Assembly: GCF_020497125.1 (NCBI RefSeq)
Contig: NC_059082.1
Location: 18,651,965 to 18,715,964 of the forward strand
DNA from: Mauremys mutica
Taxonomy: Eukaryota; Chordata; Testudines; Geoemydidae
Direction: 5' to 3'
Length of the DNA stretch: 64,000 nt
Shown piece by piece: positions 33,711-45,368 of this stretch. Position 1 is the stretch's first letter, and each line of letters opens with the position of its first letter. Under the pieces are notes generated by a model that was not told the DNA's origin, did no database searches, and saw nothing but the letters and a program-made list of their open reading frames with translations. The translations under genes were made by a program, and so were the position numbers.

Positions 33711-34481
33711 AAAGCCTTGATCCTACACCCTTGAAGACAATGGAAGTTTTGCCATCTACTCCATTGGGAGTAAGAAAGAGCCCTAACTCAGCAAAAAGCA
33801 GGACTATCCCCATATATAAAACTGGTTTTATAATCACAACGGTAACTGGAAGCTGGTTAAGACGGAAGCTCTAGAACTTTTAATTTTACAAAAATTTGGG
33901 TGAATCAATTCTAGTTACTTTTATGTTCCCTTCAGGTGCCTTAGAGACTGTGTGATCTTTAGGACAAGAAGCATTCCTTCTTTCCAGGTTGGAAAGTGTA
34001 TATTGTGGAAGCTAGAAAAATATCAATTTATAATAACAACTTCTATAACTATTACTAGGACTTGACAGGTTAATCCCGTTTTCCATGTCCAAATGCTGGG
34101 TCAGATGCTTGTGAGCTACAGGTGTTGCTCCTTACCTATAATTCTACAATTTAATCCACAAAGATGTATTGAACTGTTTGCAGGAACAAGTTTCAGATTC
34201 TGGGAATCAGATAATCTAATGCTTATTTTAAAAAGATAAGAGTGGAAATCAATTGCTGTTAAAATATAAATGAGAACAGCTCAATCCTGCTCTGACTGAA
34301 GTCAATGGCAAAACTCCCATTGACTTCCATGGGAGCAAGATAGGGTCTTCAGAGACTGATCTAAACACTTAAGTGCATGCATGACTTGATTCATGAGTAG
34401 TCCATTCAAACTTAGTCAATGTTCACACATAATTATACAAACAAGAAAAATATGCATGTGCTTAAATGTTTGCAGGCTCAG

Positions 34482-34605
34482 TAGGGTGGCCAGACAGCAA
34501 ATGTGAAAAACCGGGATGGGGGTGGGGGGTAATAGGAGCCTATATAAGAAAAAGACCCCAAAAATCAGGACTGTCCCTATAAAATCTGGACATCTGGTCA
34601 CCCTA
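34482..34605. mobile_element. 124-bp hAT MITE, intact
   Basis: Termini TAGGGTGGCCAGAC and the inverted GTCACCCTA. Exact 8-bp duplication AGGCTCAG at 34474-34481 and 34606-34613. The same family, inverted, is at 49103-49626. Confidence 0.9.
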
Positions 34606-35484
34606 AGGCTCAGGCCCTAAATCTGTACTGCTTTATCTCAAAATTTTGCTTTGTTTAGTTCATTGTATTCTAATCACTTCCCCTCCCCACACCCTAATTC
34701 TGTCAAAAATAAAAGCTTCTAAGGGCAATTAGTAGCCACCCCTATATTTAGGTTTCCTAAAATATTTTCAGTGCCTTCATAGTTTGCATGAACTTGAAGT
34801 TTGGCAGCAGGATAATCCTGGGGTCAGGGAGGTCACTTTTACTTTCCCCATGAAAAATCTGTTGATAGTTAGACAAATTATAAGCTATCAAAACTTGTCA
34901 CACCCCTACGTTTTGCTCAGTAGAATTTGCTAGAGGCTGACCACTAAAATCCTTGAATGTTCTATCATCACTTAGCATGCCCCATAGCATCTCACTTCAG
35001 CATGCCACACCTGCTGGGAATCAGAAGGTCATAAGTCTCACTACTGTTAATAAGTGTTGTACTTTTCATAGCACTCATCATTCAAAAAGGCATTACTGAA
35101 CAGTTACACAAGCAGCAACTGGAACCCAAATCTCTACAGTGGCAGAGCCAGCTCTCAGACAGGCTGTTTTTAATTTACCAAATTTAAGTCCTTGGTTATG
35201 CTGTCTGTAAAAATGCAGCTATTCAGGAATATATGATTATAAAGGATCCAAACAAGGGGAAGCCAAAACCAATGTATCCCCCTTTAAGAATATCTCAGGG
35301 ACAGAGCAACCTTAACAAGGTTCTTTAGACCCTTACCTCAGGGCCCCCACTTCAGAGCTCCTAAACTTAGAGTCAGCAAACAAACACTCTAAGCTTGTCA
35401 GGCTAGTCCCCTAGAGCCTGAAAAAGAGACCAATATAGCTGCTAACCCTCTCTCTACTGCTTAATTTCCTCTTCCTGCTTAAGT

Positions 35485-35910
35485 CAGGGCCGCCCAGAGG
35501 ATTCAGGGGGCCTGGGGTCTGCGGCGGCAGGGAGCCCCCGCCGCCGAATGGCCGCCGAAGACCTGGCACTTCAGCGGTGAGCCCCAGGGCAGAAGGACCC
35601 CCTGCCTCCGAATTGCCGCCGAAGACCCGCCCCGGGACCCGCTGCTGAAGTGCTGGAAGGACCCCCCGCTGCGGGTCTTCAGGGCACTTTGGCGGCGGGT
35701 CCCAGAGCGGAAGGACCCCCCGCCGCCGAATTGCTGACAACGACCTGGAGCGGAAGAAGCTCCGGGGGCCTGGGCCCCGTGAGAGTTTTCTGGAACCCCC
35801 GGAGCGAGTGAAGGACCCCACTCCAGGGCCTCCGAAAAACTCTCGTGGGGGCCCCTGCGGGGCCTGGGGCAAATTGCACCTCTTGCCTCCCCCCACCCCG
35901 AGCGGCCCTG
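35485..35910. mobile_element. GC-rich hAT-type element, intact
   Basis: Exact 8-bp duplication GCTTAAGT at 35477-35484 and 35911-35918. Termini CAGGGCCGCCCAGAGG and GCGGCCCTG. The body matches the element at 29733-30272, with repeated 'gccgccgaa' words. A 271-codon minus-strand frame covers it and is a low-complexity artefact. Confidence 0.92.
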
Positions 35911-36345
35911 GCTTAAGTAGCCCCTGGGCTGGGCAGGAGGCCTCCTTGATCACAGCCAGACTGTTCTGGTTGCAGGTTCCAGTCTGTCCCTTAAAGTAGT
36001 AGTACACTCCTCCATATTGACCCACTGTTTCATTGTCCCCCTCATCCTCCTCTAAAGGCAGGTTCCTCTTGCTGCCCTCCATTGTTGTTAGTTTCTTAGC
36101 TCTAGTAGTCGTGATCAATGCTGAAGGTCCAGGTTTCAAAACCTGTTGATGATATGTGATGGGGTTGTTAGAGTTGCATGGGGGTTTTGTTTTCTTTCTC
36201 AATAGACCTAGGAAATTGCATACCAAAAAAATGTTAAAATAATGTTAGTAAGATTGCAAATTCAAGTACTCAAAAGTTAGGAAATGCCTCAGTTAAGGTT
36301 GTCCATGTAACCTTAATTCAGCCCCCTGGTAAGTATGCATTATGG

Positions 36346-36677
36346 CAGTGGTTCTCAAAGCTGGTCTGCTGCTTGTTCAGGGAAAGCCCTTAGTGGGCCG
36401 GGCCAGTTTGTTTACCTGCCGTGTCCACAGGTTCGGTCGATCGCGGTTCCTGCTGGCTGCAGTTCACCGCTTCAGGCCAATGGGGGCTGCAGGAAGCGGC
36501 GCAGGCCAAGGGATGTGCTGGCCGCCCTTCCTGCAGCCCCCATGGGCCTGGAGCAGCGAACTGTGGCCAGTGGGAACTGCAATCGGCTGAACTTGTGGAT
36601 GTGGCAGGTAAGCAAACTGGCCCAGTCCGCCAGGGGCTTTCTCTGAACAAGCGGCGGACCGGCTTTGAGAACCACTG
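36346..36677. mobile_element. hAT-type non-autonomous element
   Basis: Termini CAGTGGTTCTCAAAG and CTTTGAGAACCACTG form a 15-bp perfect inverted repeat. Flanks CATTATGG (36338-36345) and CTTTATGG (36678-36685) agree at 7 of 8 bases. The body is itself palindromic and shares internal sequence with 54997-56315 and with the block at about 11300-11487. Confidence 0.9.
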
Positions 36678-39101
36678 CTTTATGGTACAGTCTTTAATTA
36701 CATAATCACATTTTTTCTACAGGGTTTGTGCCTCATAGTGCATAAAAGGTGGAATCTTAATTCTGGCATTCCTGACTTATGAGTGCTTGGTTTGCAACCT
36801 TAACTTTATAGTAACAATTTTTAACATATAAATCAATGTTTGTATGATTTTTTAAAAACAAGGATCTTGTATCAAATTGCAATTATCCTTGTTAAAAATA
36901 ATACAATATAGTTTTCATAGTAGCATTTTACAAATGAATGAAAATGAAGTAATATTAGTTCCCAAAATTGGAAGTAAAAATTTCACAAGACTTTGATGGA
37001 TTTTAATAATAGGCTACTATCCACAGCCCATTAGGGCCTGACCCTGCAGACCCTACTTATATAAGAGTCGGGGTTGCAGGATCATAGCAAGCTCAGTAGT
37101 GCTTACCTTTGCTGAATGGTGGCTCCAAGGTGGGGCTCTATCATTTAATCATGGCGTGTGTGTTAAAAAGCATTTCTGTGTGCATGATTTGGATGAAAAG
37201 TGGCAGCGGTGTATCTTGGCACAATCACGGTCAATGCATATTTAGCGCTGGGCAAAATGAGGAGGGGAGGGTGTTTGGAAATGTTGCTTGTTACACACTT
37301 CCTATCAGTGTTACAGCTTCCAGGTTGCCTTGAAGCATAACATGAATGAGAACCTGATGCAAGCAGAAACAGGAGGCAATGGGGCAATAGCTAGAGGGGC
37401 TTGTGATAACGACCATAAAGCAGCAGGTAAAATCTGACCTACCTTGTAACACTTTCTGATCTAAGCCAGCTCTGGTCTCATGCTGTTTCAGTATGACTCT
37501 ATAACTTTGAGTAAGGTCTTTAATTTTCCAACCTAGAATGGGAAGAGCTCCTGTCTGAGTTACTGATATCTAACATACACAGACCCAGATACATGTAGCT
37601 CTCCTTTGACTGGGCTCTCTGGATTTTTTGTAATATTCCATCCACCATTTATGAATGACACTCAACATTTGTTTGTGGACAGAACCAACTGTCCTCAGTA
37701 ACTGAGCAATGGCACTGAAGTTCCAGTTGTGTAAATGAATGCATATTCTGGCCCCAGGGCTTTAGATAGTGAGTCAGATGTGATACTGCAATTCCAGTTA
37801 AAAGATGCTTCAGAATTATATCCTTGTAATGAAAGGGTTGCAGATACTTATCATATTGGTGTTTGCCTTGACTGCAAGAGTCACAGTGAATGAAGCTCTA
37901 AGTATAAGCTCAAGCTGTCCTTCACCATCACCTTGGATGGTCTTTCCCTCTGGAGTCAGTGGATTCTTCCCTTAAAGATATACCTGTCAGAGAAACAGAA
38001 GTCTTACAGCAATACACTGTTGGCTAATGAGAATATCTATCCCACATATGTTCCACAGCACCATAACAGGTGAGCACACCCATAACCATTTACAGTTGTA
38101 ATACCTGATGTGCTCTGTGGCCTGTGCTACTAAAGGCCAAGCAACAGATGAGCCTGTCTGACCAGTATTTTTGCTGTCTGACTAATTTAAAGAACCTGGT
38201 GTCAAATCATCTTGTCTCAACTAGTCATGTTTTTATATACATTTTAGAAGTTTAAATTGAGTGAAGTGGCTTTTAGTATTCCAGAGGATTGAGAACACTC
38301 TCTCTTGCCGAACAACTTAAAAATGCTTTAGTATGAAAATGGGTCATACTTACTCAACAGAACTTTTCTCCACCTGCATTCCATCATATTGTACAGCTTT
38401 CTTCTCTCTTAGCCTTACAGAGCTAGCACCACTGTGAGGGGGTTCAAGTCTTTTTTAGTGCAAAGTCAGTGTTATTGTTTACTAAATTCCAACCAATTAT
38501 ACCGGAGGGTTTGAACACGTCACTTGGGACAGAATTTGCCCTGCAGAACCTTAACTATTGGAGATGTGGTGCAAGAGGAAATAACCCTGCCCAGCTCTCA
38601 GATTCCAAGTTGAATTTTGAGGGTTGGCAGTTAAAAAAAACAAAACATATTTTTGCTTTAATTACTTGTATATTTAAGATCTAGTTTCAAATTTCCTGAA
38701 GATGCTTAGTTGTTTCTTTGGGATGCCCAAGTTTACACAAAATGTATCTCAGAATCTTAAGACTGCAGTTTAAGCAATTTCCCTTTTAGCCTCATATTTC
38801 AATAGGTAAACATACATTTTAGTAATAATCAATGAGTGTATTCTATTATGTAATATTTAAAACCAAATATATTAATTTAATATATTTTATTTGTAACTCT
38901 TATGAAAACACAATCTTTAAAAAAACATTCTTATTTAAATGTTTCAAAATCCATTGAAAGGGATTCCAATTTTATCCAAGTATTATGTAATATAAACCCT
39001 TGCTTAAAAGCCATATAGGAAATAATACTATGTAGGCTTCACAGGGACCTTAAAAGAAACTTCTTTACTTCCCTGTTCTTAATCACTTATAAAAATGAAA
39101 A

Positions 39102-39268
39102 GTGGGTGAGGTAACATCTTTTATTGAACCAACATCTTTTGGTGAGAGAGACAAGCTTTCGAGCCACACAGAAGCTCTGAAGAAGAAGTTGGTCCAATAA
39201 AAGATATTACCTCACCCATCTTGTCTGTTTAATATCTTGGGACAGACATGGTTACAACTACCCTGCAC
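39102..39268. repeat. Palindromic interspersed repeat, turtle-type
   Basis: Left 'ggtgaggtaacatctttta' and right 'taaaagatattacctcaccc' are inverted copies around 'gacaagctttcgagccacac'. Same family as 6070-6290. Confidence 0.6.
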
Positions 39269-40840
39269 ATAAAAAGGAAAATCAGAGAAAGAGCTCTTCT
39301 TTTATTGTAATTCATTAAAAATACAAGTGAAAAATACAGCTGAAAAAGGTTACTGTACTTTTTCAAGGCAAACCAGCATGTTAACCAGTTGGAGAAGGCA
39401 AAATATTCCTCCCCTTACATTCTAGAAGGTTTAAATTACATAAAGGAAAAAAATATAATTTCTTATCTTTAAGAAGTAAAAAGGAGAAAAGCTAGTTAGA
39501 TCTTCTCCTGTCTTATAGGGGATGGCTCCTTTGCAGGTATTTTACATGCAACTTGTGTAGCAGTAAGTTAAAATTTTCTTAACTCATCTTAGTAGTACGA
39601 TAAAGTTATCTCTAATTGTATTACTTTATATTTTATACAATTATTGCTTAACTTCTTCAGACCTTTTTGCCTTATAATTGTTCCTCTTCAATTTCATTAT
39701 AAAATATAACCAAAGCATGCATATAAAGCGCATTTCAATATGTATACTTCAAACTTGTGTATCAATTTCAATATTAATATACGTGCATATATATAAACAT
39801 TATTTCTAAAAAACCATGTACATATTTGTTTAGCTTCTATCACAGGGCAAGGTGACAGAGATGGAGTGTGTATTCCAACACGAAGAGGGTTTGTGATCGT
39901 AATACGTGACATTTTACACTCTACCACTCTATAGTACTGATTGCTGACAGGTTCAGGCAGGTCATACAGCATAAGGCAAGTTACTCAGGGGGATATATTT
40001 CATTCATACCAACATTCCCATGCTCCCAGTAATATGAACTGCCTACACTTTCCAGTGGCCAGTACACTATCAACAATACTTTCTGTCAGGGCTGCCAAGA
40101 GAACTTCATGGGGGTGCAGGGACATTTGAAATCCCATAAAATCTCATACATATCCTCTTTATGACATACTCCGCAGCATGTTTGGGTCTCAAATTTGCAA
40201 AGTGCTCAGATTTGTTTTCTGCTGAGTATTCACCAGAATTATTAGCATTTCCACAATGTTCCCATTAAGTGGACTCAAGGATTCCCAAACTCTGCAATGT
40301 GTATCACTGCAGGTAAATGAGCTTGATGTTCTACCCAGTTACTGCACACCAAGCTTTTAAGAAGGTCAGATGTGAACCAATAACGCTGGGGAGCCGCTGG
40401 GTAAAGAATATGGCTAGTGGACCAAATTCTGTTCTCACTCACACATAAGTGAATACAGAATGATGTCAGTGGAGTTAGTCCAGAATTACAGCAGTGCCAA
40501 TAAGAGCAACCGGAGTCCAGGAAAATGGTATTATCTTCCTTTAACCAGTGAGCTGGAAGCAAATCACCATCCCTCCTATTGGAAGAGTCTTTGCAGGAGT
40601 TTGCAGCTCTGGCAACACAACCTCTGTACTACTCTGCAGTGGAGCAATACATGTTCCCTTCTTGAGGAACCATGCTGCCATTGGCTCCCCAGTGAGCCTG
40701 AGACCTACTCCTCCACTGCTGGGAGGGGACAGCACAAAACACCAGAAGTATTTCCCCTAGTTCCACTGGGGAGCCTGCTACAAAGAGCAGCTTTTTTCCT
40801 TCCTCCTCCCATCCCGATATGCCTCCCTTATACTGAGCCT

Positions 40841-41370
40841 CAGGATATGTCTACATTGCAATGTAAGCCCAGTGTTACCAGACCCTGTGTTTGTTAACCT
40901 AGGGCTTGAGCCTCTCCATTTGTAATCCCAGGTTAGGAATTGTTGAATGCTGGGTCCCAACCTGTGGCTCTATGCTGTATTACGTGGGCCCAAGTCCAAC
41001 CACTCATATCCCAGACATCCGAGCGCCCTCCCAAAATGTGGCCTCTCTACTTGATGCAGTGTGGGGAAACTCAACTGTCCACCAAACTTGACTGTCTGGA
41101 GGACAAAGAAAGTAGGCCCGTGAGATTGTGGAATACTTTTGGCAGATTCCCAGAACGCGAGTCCAGTAGGGTTGTGTCTACCCTGCAAAATAATAGAGCT
41201 TGAACCCTGGGTCCCAGCTTCATTGAGTCTCAGATCCTCCACCCTCGTGGAGATTTGGGACCCTGGGTCCAAGCCCTGGATCAGCATGATTTGTGTGTAG
41301 ACACAAGAGGGAGGTAGGCTTGAGCCTGAGTTCAAACCCTGGATTTACACTGCAGTGTAGACATACCCTG
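40841..41370. mobile_element. MITE-type DNA transposon
   Basis: Inverted ends CAGGATATGTCTACATTGCA and the reverse complement of TGCAGTGTAGACATACCCTG. About 530 bp. No convincing target duplication. It belongs to the 'gtctacac' terminal group also seen at 44641, 54134, 58515 and 58803. Several 60-145 codon frames across it are not genes. Confidence 0.7.
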
Positions 41371-42774
41371 TGAGTACTGAGCACACACAGTACGCTGGAA
41401 GGGACCACTGCAGGCTTCTAGGAAGGCAGAGCTACCACCACTCTTCCCCCTCCTGGCAGCTTTGTTGCCTCATCTATTCATCTCTGCTGCCCTCTGCACT
41501 TCATGGTGGGTGGGAGCATAGGGCCCTGAGAAGGAACAGAGCCTGTAACACGCACTCATCTGAATAATTCCTTCCTTTGATCGGATAGGGAAATTTACCT
41601 TGAATGGGAGCCCATGGTACTTTAGCACTATTCTCTGATGATGCACAGGCCTGTTACTCCCATTAATTGTCACAGAACATGCATCCTGTGTGACTAAATT
41701 GGGATTATAACAAGCCGTCTCAATAGGGTTTCCTACAGCTCAGTAAATCTGGCTGTGAGACTAAAGCTTCCTCTCCCCCCTCCCTTTTCTTTTTCTTAGA
41801 AAATACTGTACTTTGATAAGTCAGTTCCATTATTTGATGATCTGCTGGCAGCCTCTGTGACTATGGTTAATATTACTGCTCCTTGCAAAAGTTACCTAAG
41901 CTAAAATAGAAGCCTGCTGTGCTTGTAGGCTGGTAACAAATTACACACATGGTCTGATCCAGAACACTTTGCTGAGCCACAGCGCTCATTAACTTCAGTG
42001 GGAGTTCTGCCTGAGAAAGAAGCTCAGAATTAGGCCCTAACATTGGTCTCAGTTCAAAAATAACACTGCACTGGACACGTGTCAGATGTCATCTGCCTTC
42101 ATTGACAGCAATGGAAAAAGTGACATGGATGACTTTTGCTGGAGGAGGGCAGCTTTATGTTCTGCTATGTGGATGGCCCTGATCCATGTACTTTCAGCTG
42201 CCCCAATCTACTCCATTTGGGGCTTCTCCAGACACATGAGGGGTCCCGAGACAGTTGCAGGTGCCTTGCATTATCACAGACTCTATGGTGGGACTTTTTA
42301 CCACTGGGGTTAATACACCAGTATGTATTCTAGTGCCTGTTTGTATAGTCCTGGATTAACTCTGGATCTGTATCTATAATAAAGTTACAGGTTCAAAACC
42401 TAATGGAAATATCTTTATAAGAAAAATTCTGCTAGGCCTGCCTAGGTAGGATTTTTTCTTTAACACAATCAACCAAGAATTGCTGCTAAGATTTGGGTAA
42501 TACACATTCTCTAAAGCAATGACTGTCAAGCTATCTTAATGGTATATTTATACCACACATAATGAGGCCTGAATTTCAAAAGAGATCATTGTCCACAGTT
42601 GGGGACAGCTGTTCAGAAGTGCTCAGCACGCATTTATGAGCAGATTTTCAAAGCGCTCAGTAACTGGTGTGCTGAGCTCTTTTGAGTATCTAGACCCTAT
42701 TTTGGGGGCAAAACGAGTGAGCTGTTTTAAAAATCTGGCTCCACCAATTTCAATAGCTATTTCATATTGTCACA

Positions 42775-42900
42775 GTACAGTGGACTCTTGCTAAAAGGAT
42801 CAGTTTGAGCAATCCTCTTTTGAATGTTCTGTCTAAATGATTAACATCTCCTGATTCATAAAAAAATAAAATGTACTCCTCGAATCAGGCACGTGTAGCG
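42775..42900. mobile_element. Possible Tigger-type transposon end
   Basis: 'acagtggactcttgctaaaa' resembles the terminal repeat of Tigger-like mariner elements. The remainder is diverged. Confidence 0.35.
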
Positions 42901-44640
42901 AAGCAAGACCACCATCTTGTAACAACAGAGGGAATGCTGCAAAGGGAATTAGTGCCACAACAGGTAGATCAAGCTAAAACGGCAGTGTGTGCAAGCTGTA
43001 ACATTACACCAAATTAGCAGTTGCTATACACCACCACAAAGAGATAGCCAGTAACGCCAGTATTATATTTTCTCCCTGGCTGTCCTGTGGCTCCAAACAA
43101 GGTTTCTACAATTTATCACCTTGTATTGTGATCACACGCTTTGGGGGAAGGAAACTCCCCTCCCCTTTCTAGAGGAACACACCGGCTCTGCAGCATTCTC
43201 ACCCCTACCCATCCAGAGCACAAGAGGCTCTGTGCCAGGAATCCAGTCTTAGTCCAGTGCCAGTGGTTAAAGCTGGCACCTCTCACATGGCAGCGAGAAC
43301 ACTATCACTGGGCTGCTAGGGTTTCATATCAGTTACCTCTAAGGTTTCTGGGAGCAGCTTCCCTATGGCTAACACAGTTTCTTCTAGGAAGAACTACACA
43401 CAGCCATAAATTATCTGAAAGCCAATTCCAAGCTGGACATTAAAAATAACTCAAAGTTGACTTAACCTTGGCTCAACCTACAGGCAAATGTAAGGACCCC
43501 CGACCAAGCCAGTTAAGGAAAGAAATACAAGAGAGAAGGCTGACACCACAGCTTTCTTCCACTTAGAAGCTTCCACAAAGTTCCAGCCAAGAGCTTCATG
43601 TGGTAAGTAGGTGTAGGGAATTTATAGCTTCTCTGGGCTCCCTGTCCCCAGGCCGTCCCCTTAATTGCATATGTCCTGAATTCCACTTTACCAGAAACTG
43701 CCTAGCATAAATTGCCCTCTAACGACCCCTGGTGGATCATTACTATATTAAATAACTGAATTACTTTGAGTCTAGGTTATTATCTATACGGCTCAGCTGG
43801 CAGCATTTTCACTTCCGGGCCTGTAGGATTTGGGTTTAATTCCCACCAAGGCTCTAACACAGGAGAGTAATATGAAGGGGCAGCTTCACTGCTGGACACA
43901 GAGCCCTTCAAATACGGTATTAACTAAAGCACCATTTGCTCCACTCTGGTGACCATTCTGCTGGAAGTTAAATATTACGTGGTGCTTTCTGCAAAGAACA
44001 GTAATTTTATTTGTGATACAACAGTGAGCAGTTCACCAGAGCATAACTCTGACGTACTTTGGGGCATGATGCAAGGGTTGATTAATTGGTTTAGCTTTTC
44101 TTTCATTTTTTTCCTCTCCTAGTTATAGGTGGATAATGTAACTAACTGTAAATAAGCACCTGGGTGTTAACGCAACAAGCCCTCTACAGATCATTGAAAT
44201 TAGTCAGAATAACTCAAATCACCCCCTGAAGTAAAAATGAGGAAAACAGAGCGAGTCCTGCACTGGAGCAGAGGATGGAAGGGCAGTGAATAAAGTACCT
44301 GGACAATGTGTCCTCTGTCAATAAGGCAGGTTCTAATGTCCAAGGTTGAGTATCAATAAGAGTTGAGCTTTTGCCACCTAATCCCACTCCCACTGAAGTC
44401 AGTGAGAATCTGCAGTGACTTCACCAGGCGTTGGATCAGGCTGATAATCACTGTCACATAACCATAATACTTAGCACGCTGCCTCTTCCAAGTATGGTGC
44501 AAATGTTATGAACTAATCCTTGCCCTAGCCCCCTGCGGTAAACTAATATACCTAGACTTATTTGCAGAGGGGGGGAACGAAAGGTTCAATCCTGCTTCTA
44601 TTAAAATCAATAGCAAAATTCAAGGGGTGTAGGACGGTGC

Positions 44641-44934
44641 CCTCAGGATATGCCTACACTGCAATAGAAGTGCTACTGCATGGCCGCAGCTGGTCTGGGT
44701 CAGCTGACTTGGGCTCCTGGGGCTCCAGCTGTGAGGCTATAACACTGCAGTGCAGTGGTTCAGGCTCAGGCTGGAGCTTGGGCTCTGGGACCCTGTGATC
44801 GAGACGGTCTCAGAACCCAGGCTCCAGGCAGAGCCTGAGTGTCTACATAGCAATTTTTAGCCCCACTCAGCTGTTCTGGGCTCTGAGACTCGGTGCCAGA
44901 GGTTTTTTATCGCAATGTAGACATACCCTCAGAG
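44641..44934. mobile_element. MITE-type DNA transposon
   Basis: Inverted ends 'caggatatgcctacactgca' and 'gcaatgtagacataccctc'. Body with 'ggctccagctgtgaggct' type sequence. Confidence 0.65.
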
Positions 44935-45149
44935 CCCAATGGGTTAGGAATCATATTTTTAAAAATGCTCACTAATTTTGGGAGTACCCATTTCTGGGGT
45001 ACCCCGCTTGAGATAACTATGTATTCTGGTATGGAGAAAGAGAGAAACGTCCATTTTTCACTTTCTCCTGTAGAAAAAATATAAAACATGTAGGCATGTG
45101 ATTTCCATTAATTTTTTCTGCATGCATGAGAGCTTGGGATGAACTAGAG

Positions 45150-45368
45150 CAGGGGTTCTCAGACTTTTGTACTGGTGACCCCTTTCACACAGCAAGCCTC
45201 TGATTGCAACCCCCCCTTATGCATTAAAAACACTTTTTTATATATTTAACACCATTATAAATGCTGGAGGCAAAGCAGGGTTTGGGGTGGAAGGTGACAG
45301 CTCATGACGCCCCATGTAATAACCTTGTGACCCCCTGAGGGGTCCCGACCCCAGTTTGAGAACCCCTG
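45150..45368. mobile_element. hAT-type MITE, intact
   Basis: Termini CAGGGGTTCTCAGACT and AGTTTGAGAACCCCTG. Exact 8-bp duplication AACTAGAG at 45142-45149 and 45369-45376. Confidence 0.93.

Noticed and set aside
35411..36226. 271-codon minus-strand frame
   Set aside because: It spans a GC-rich hAT element with defined ends and target duplication. No homology recognised.
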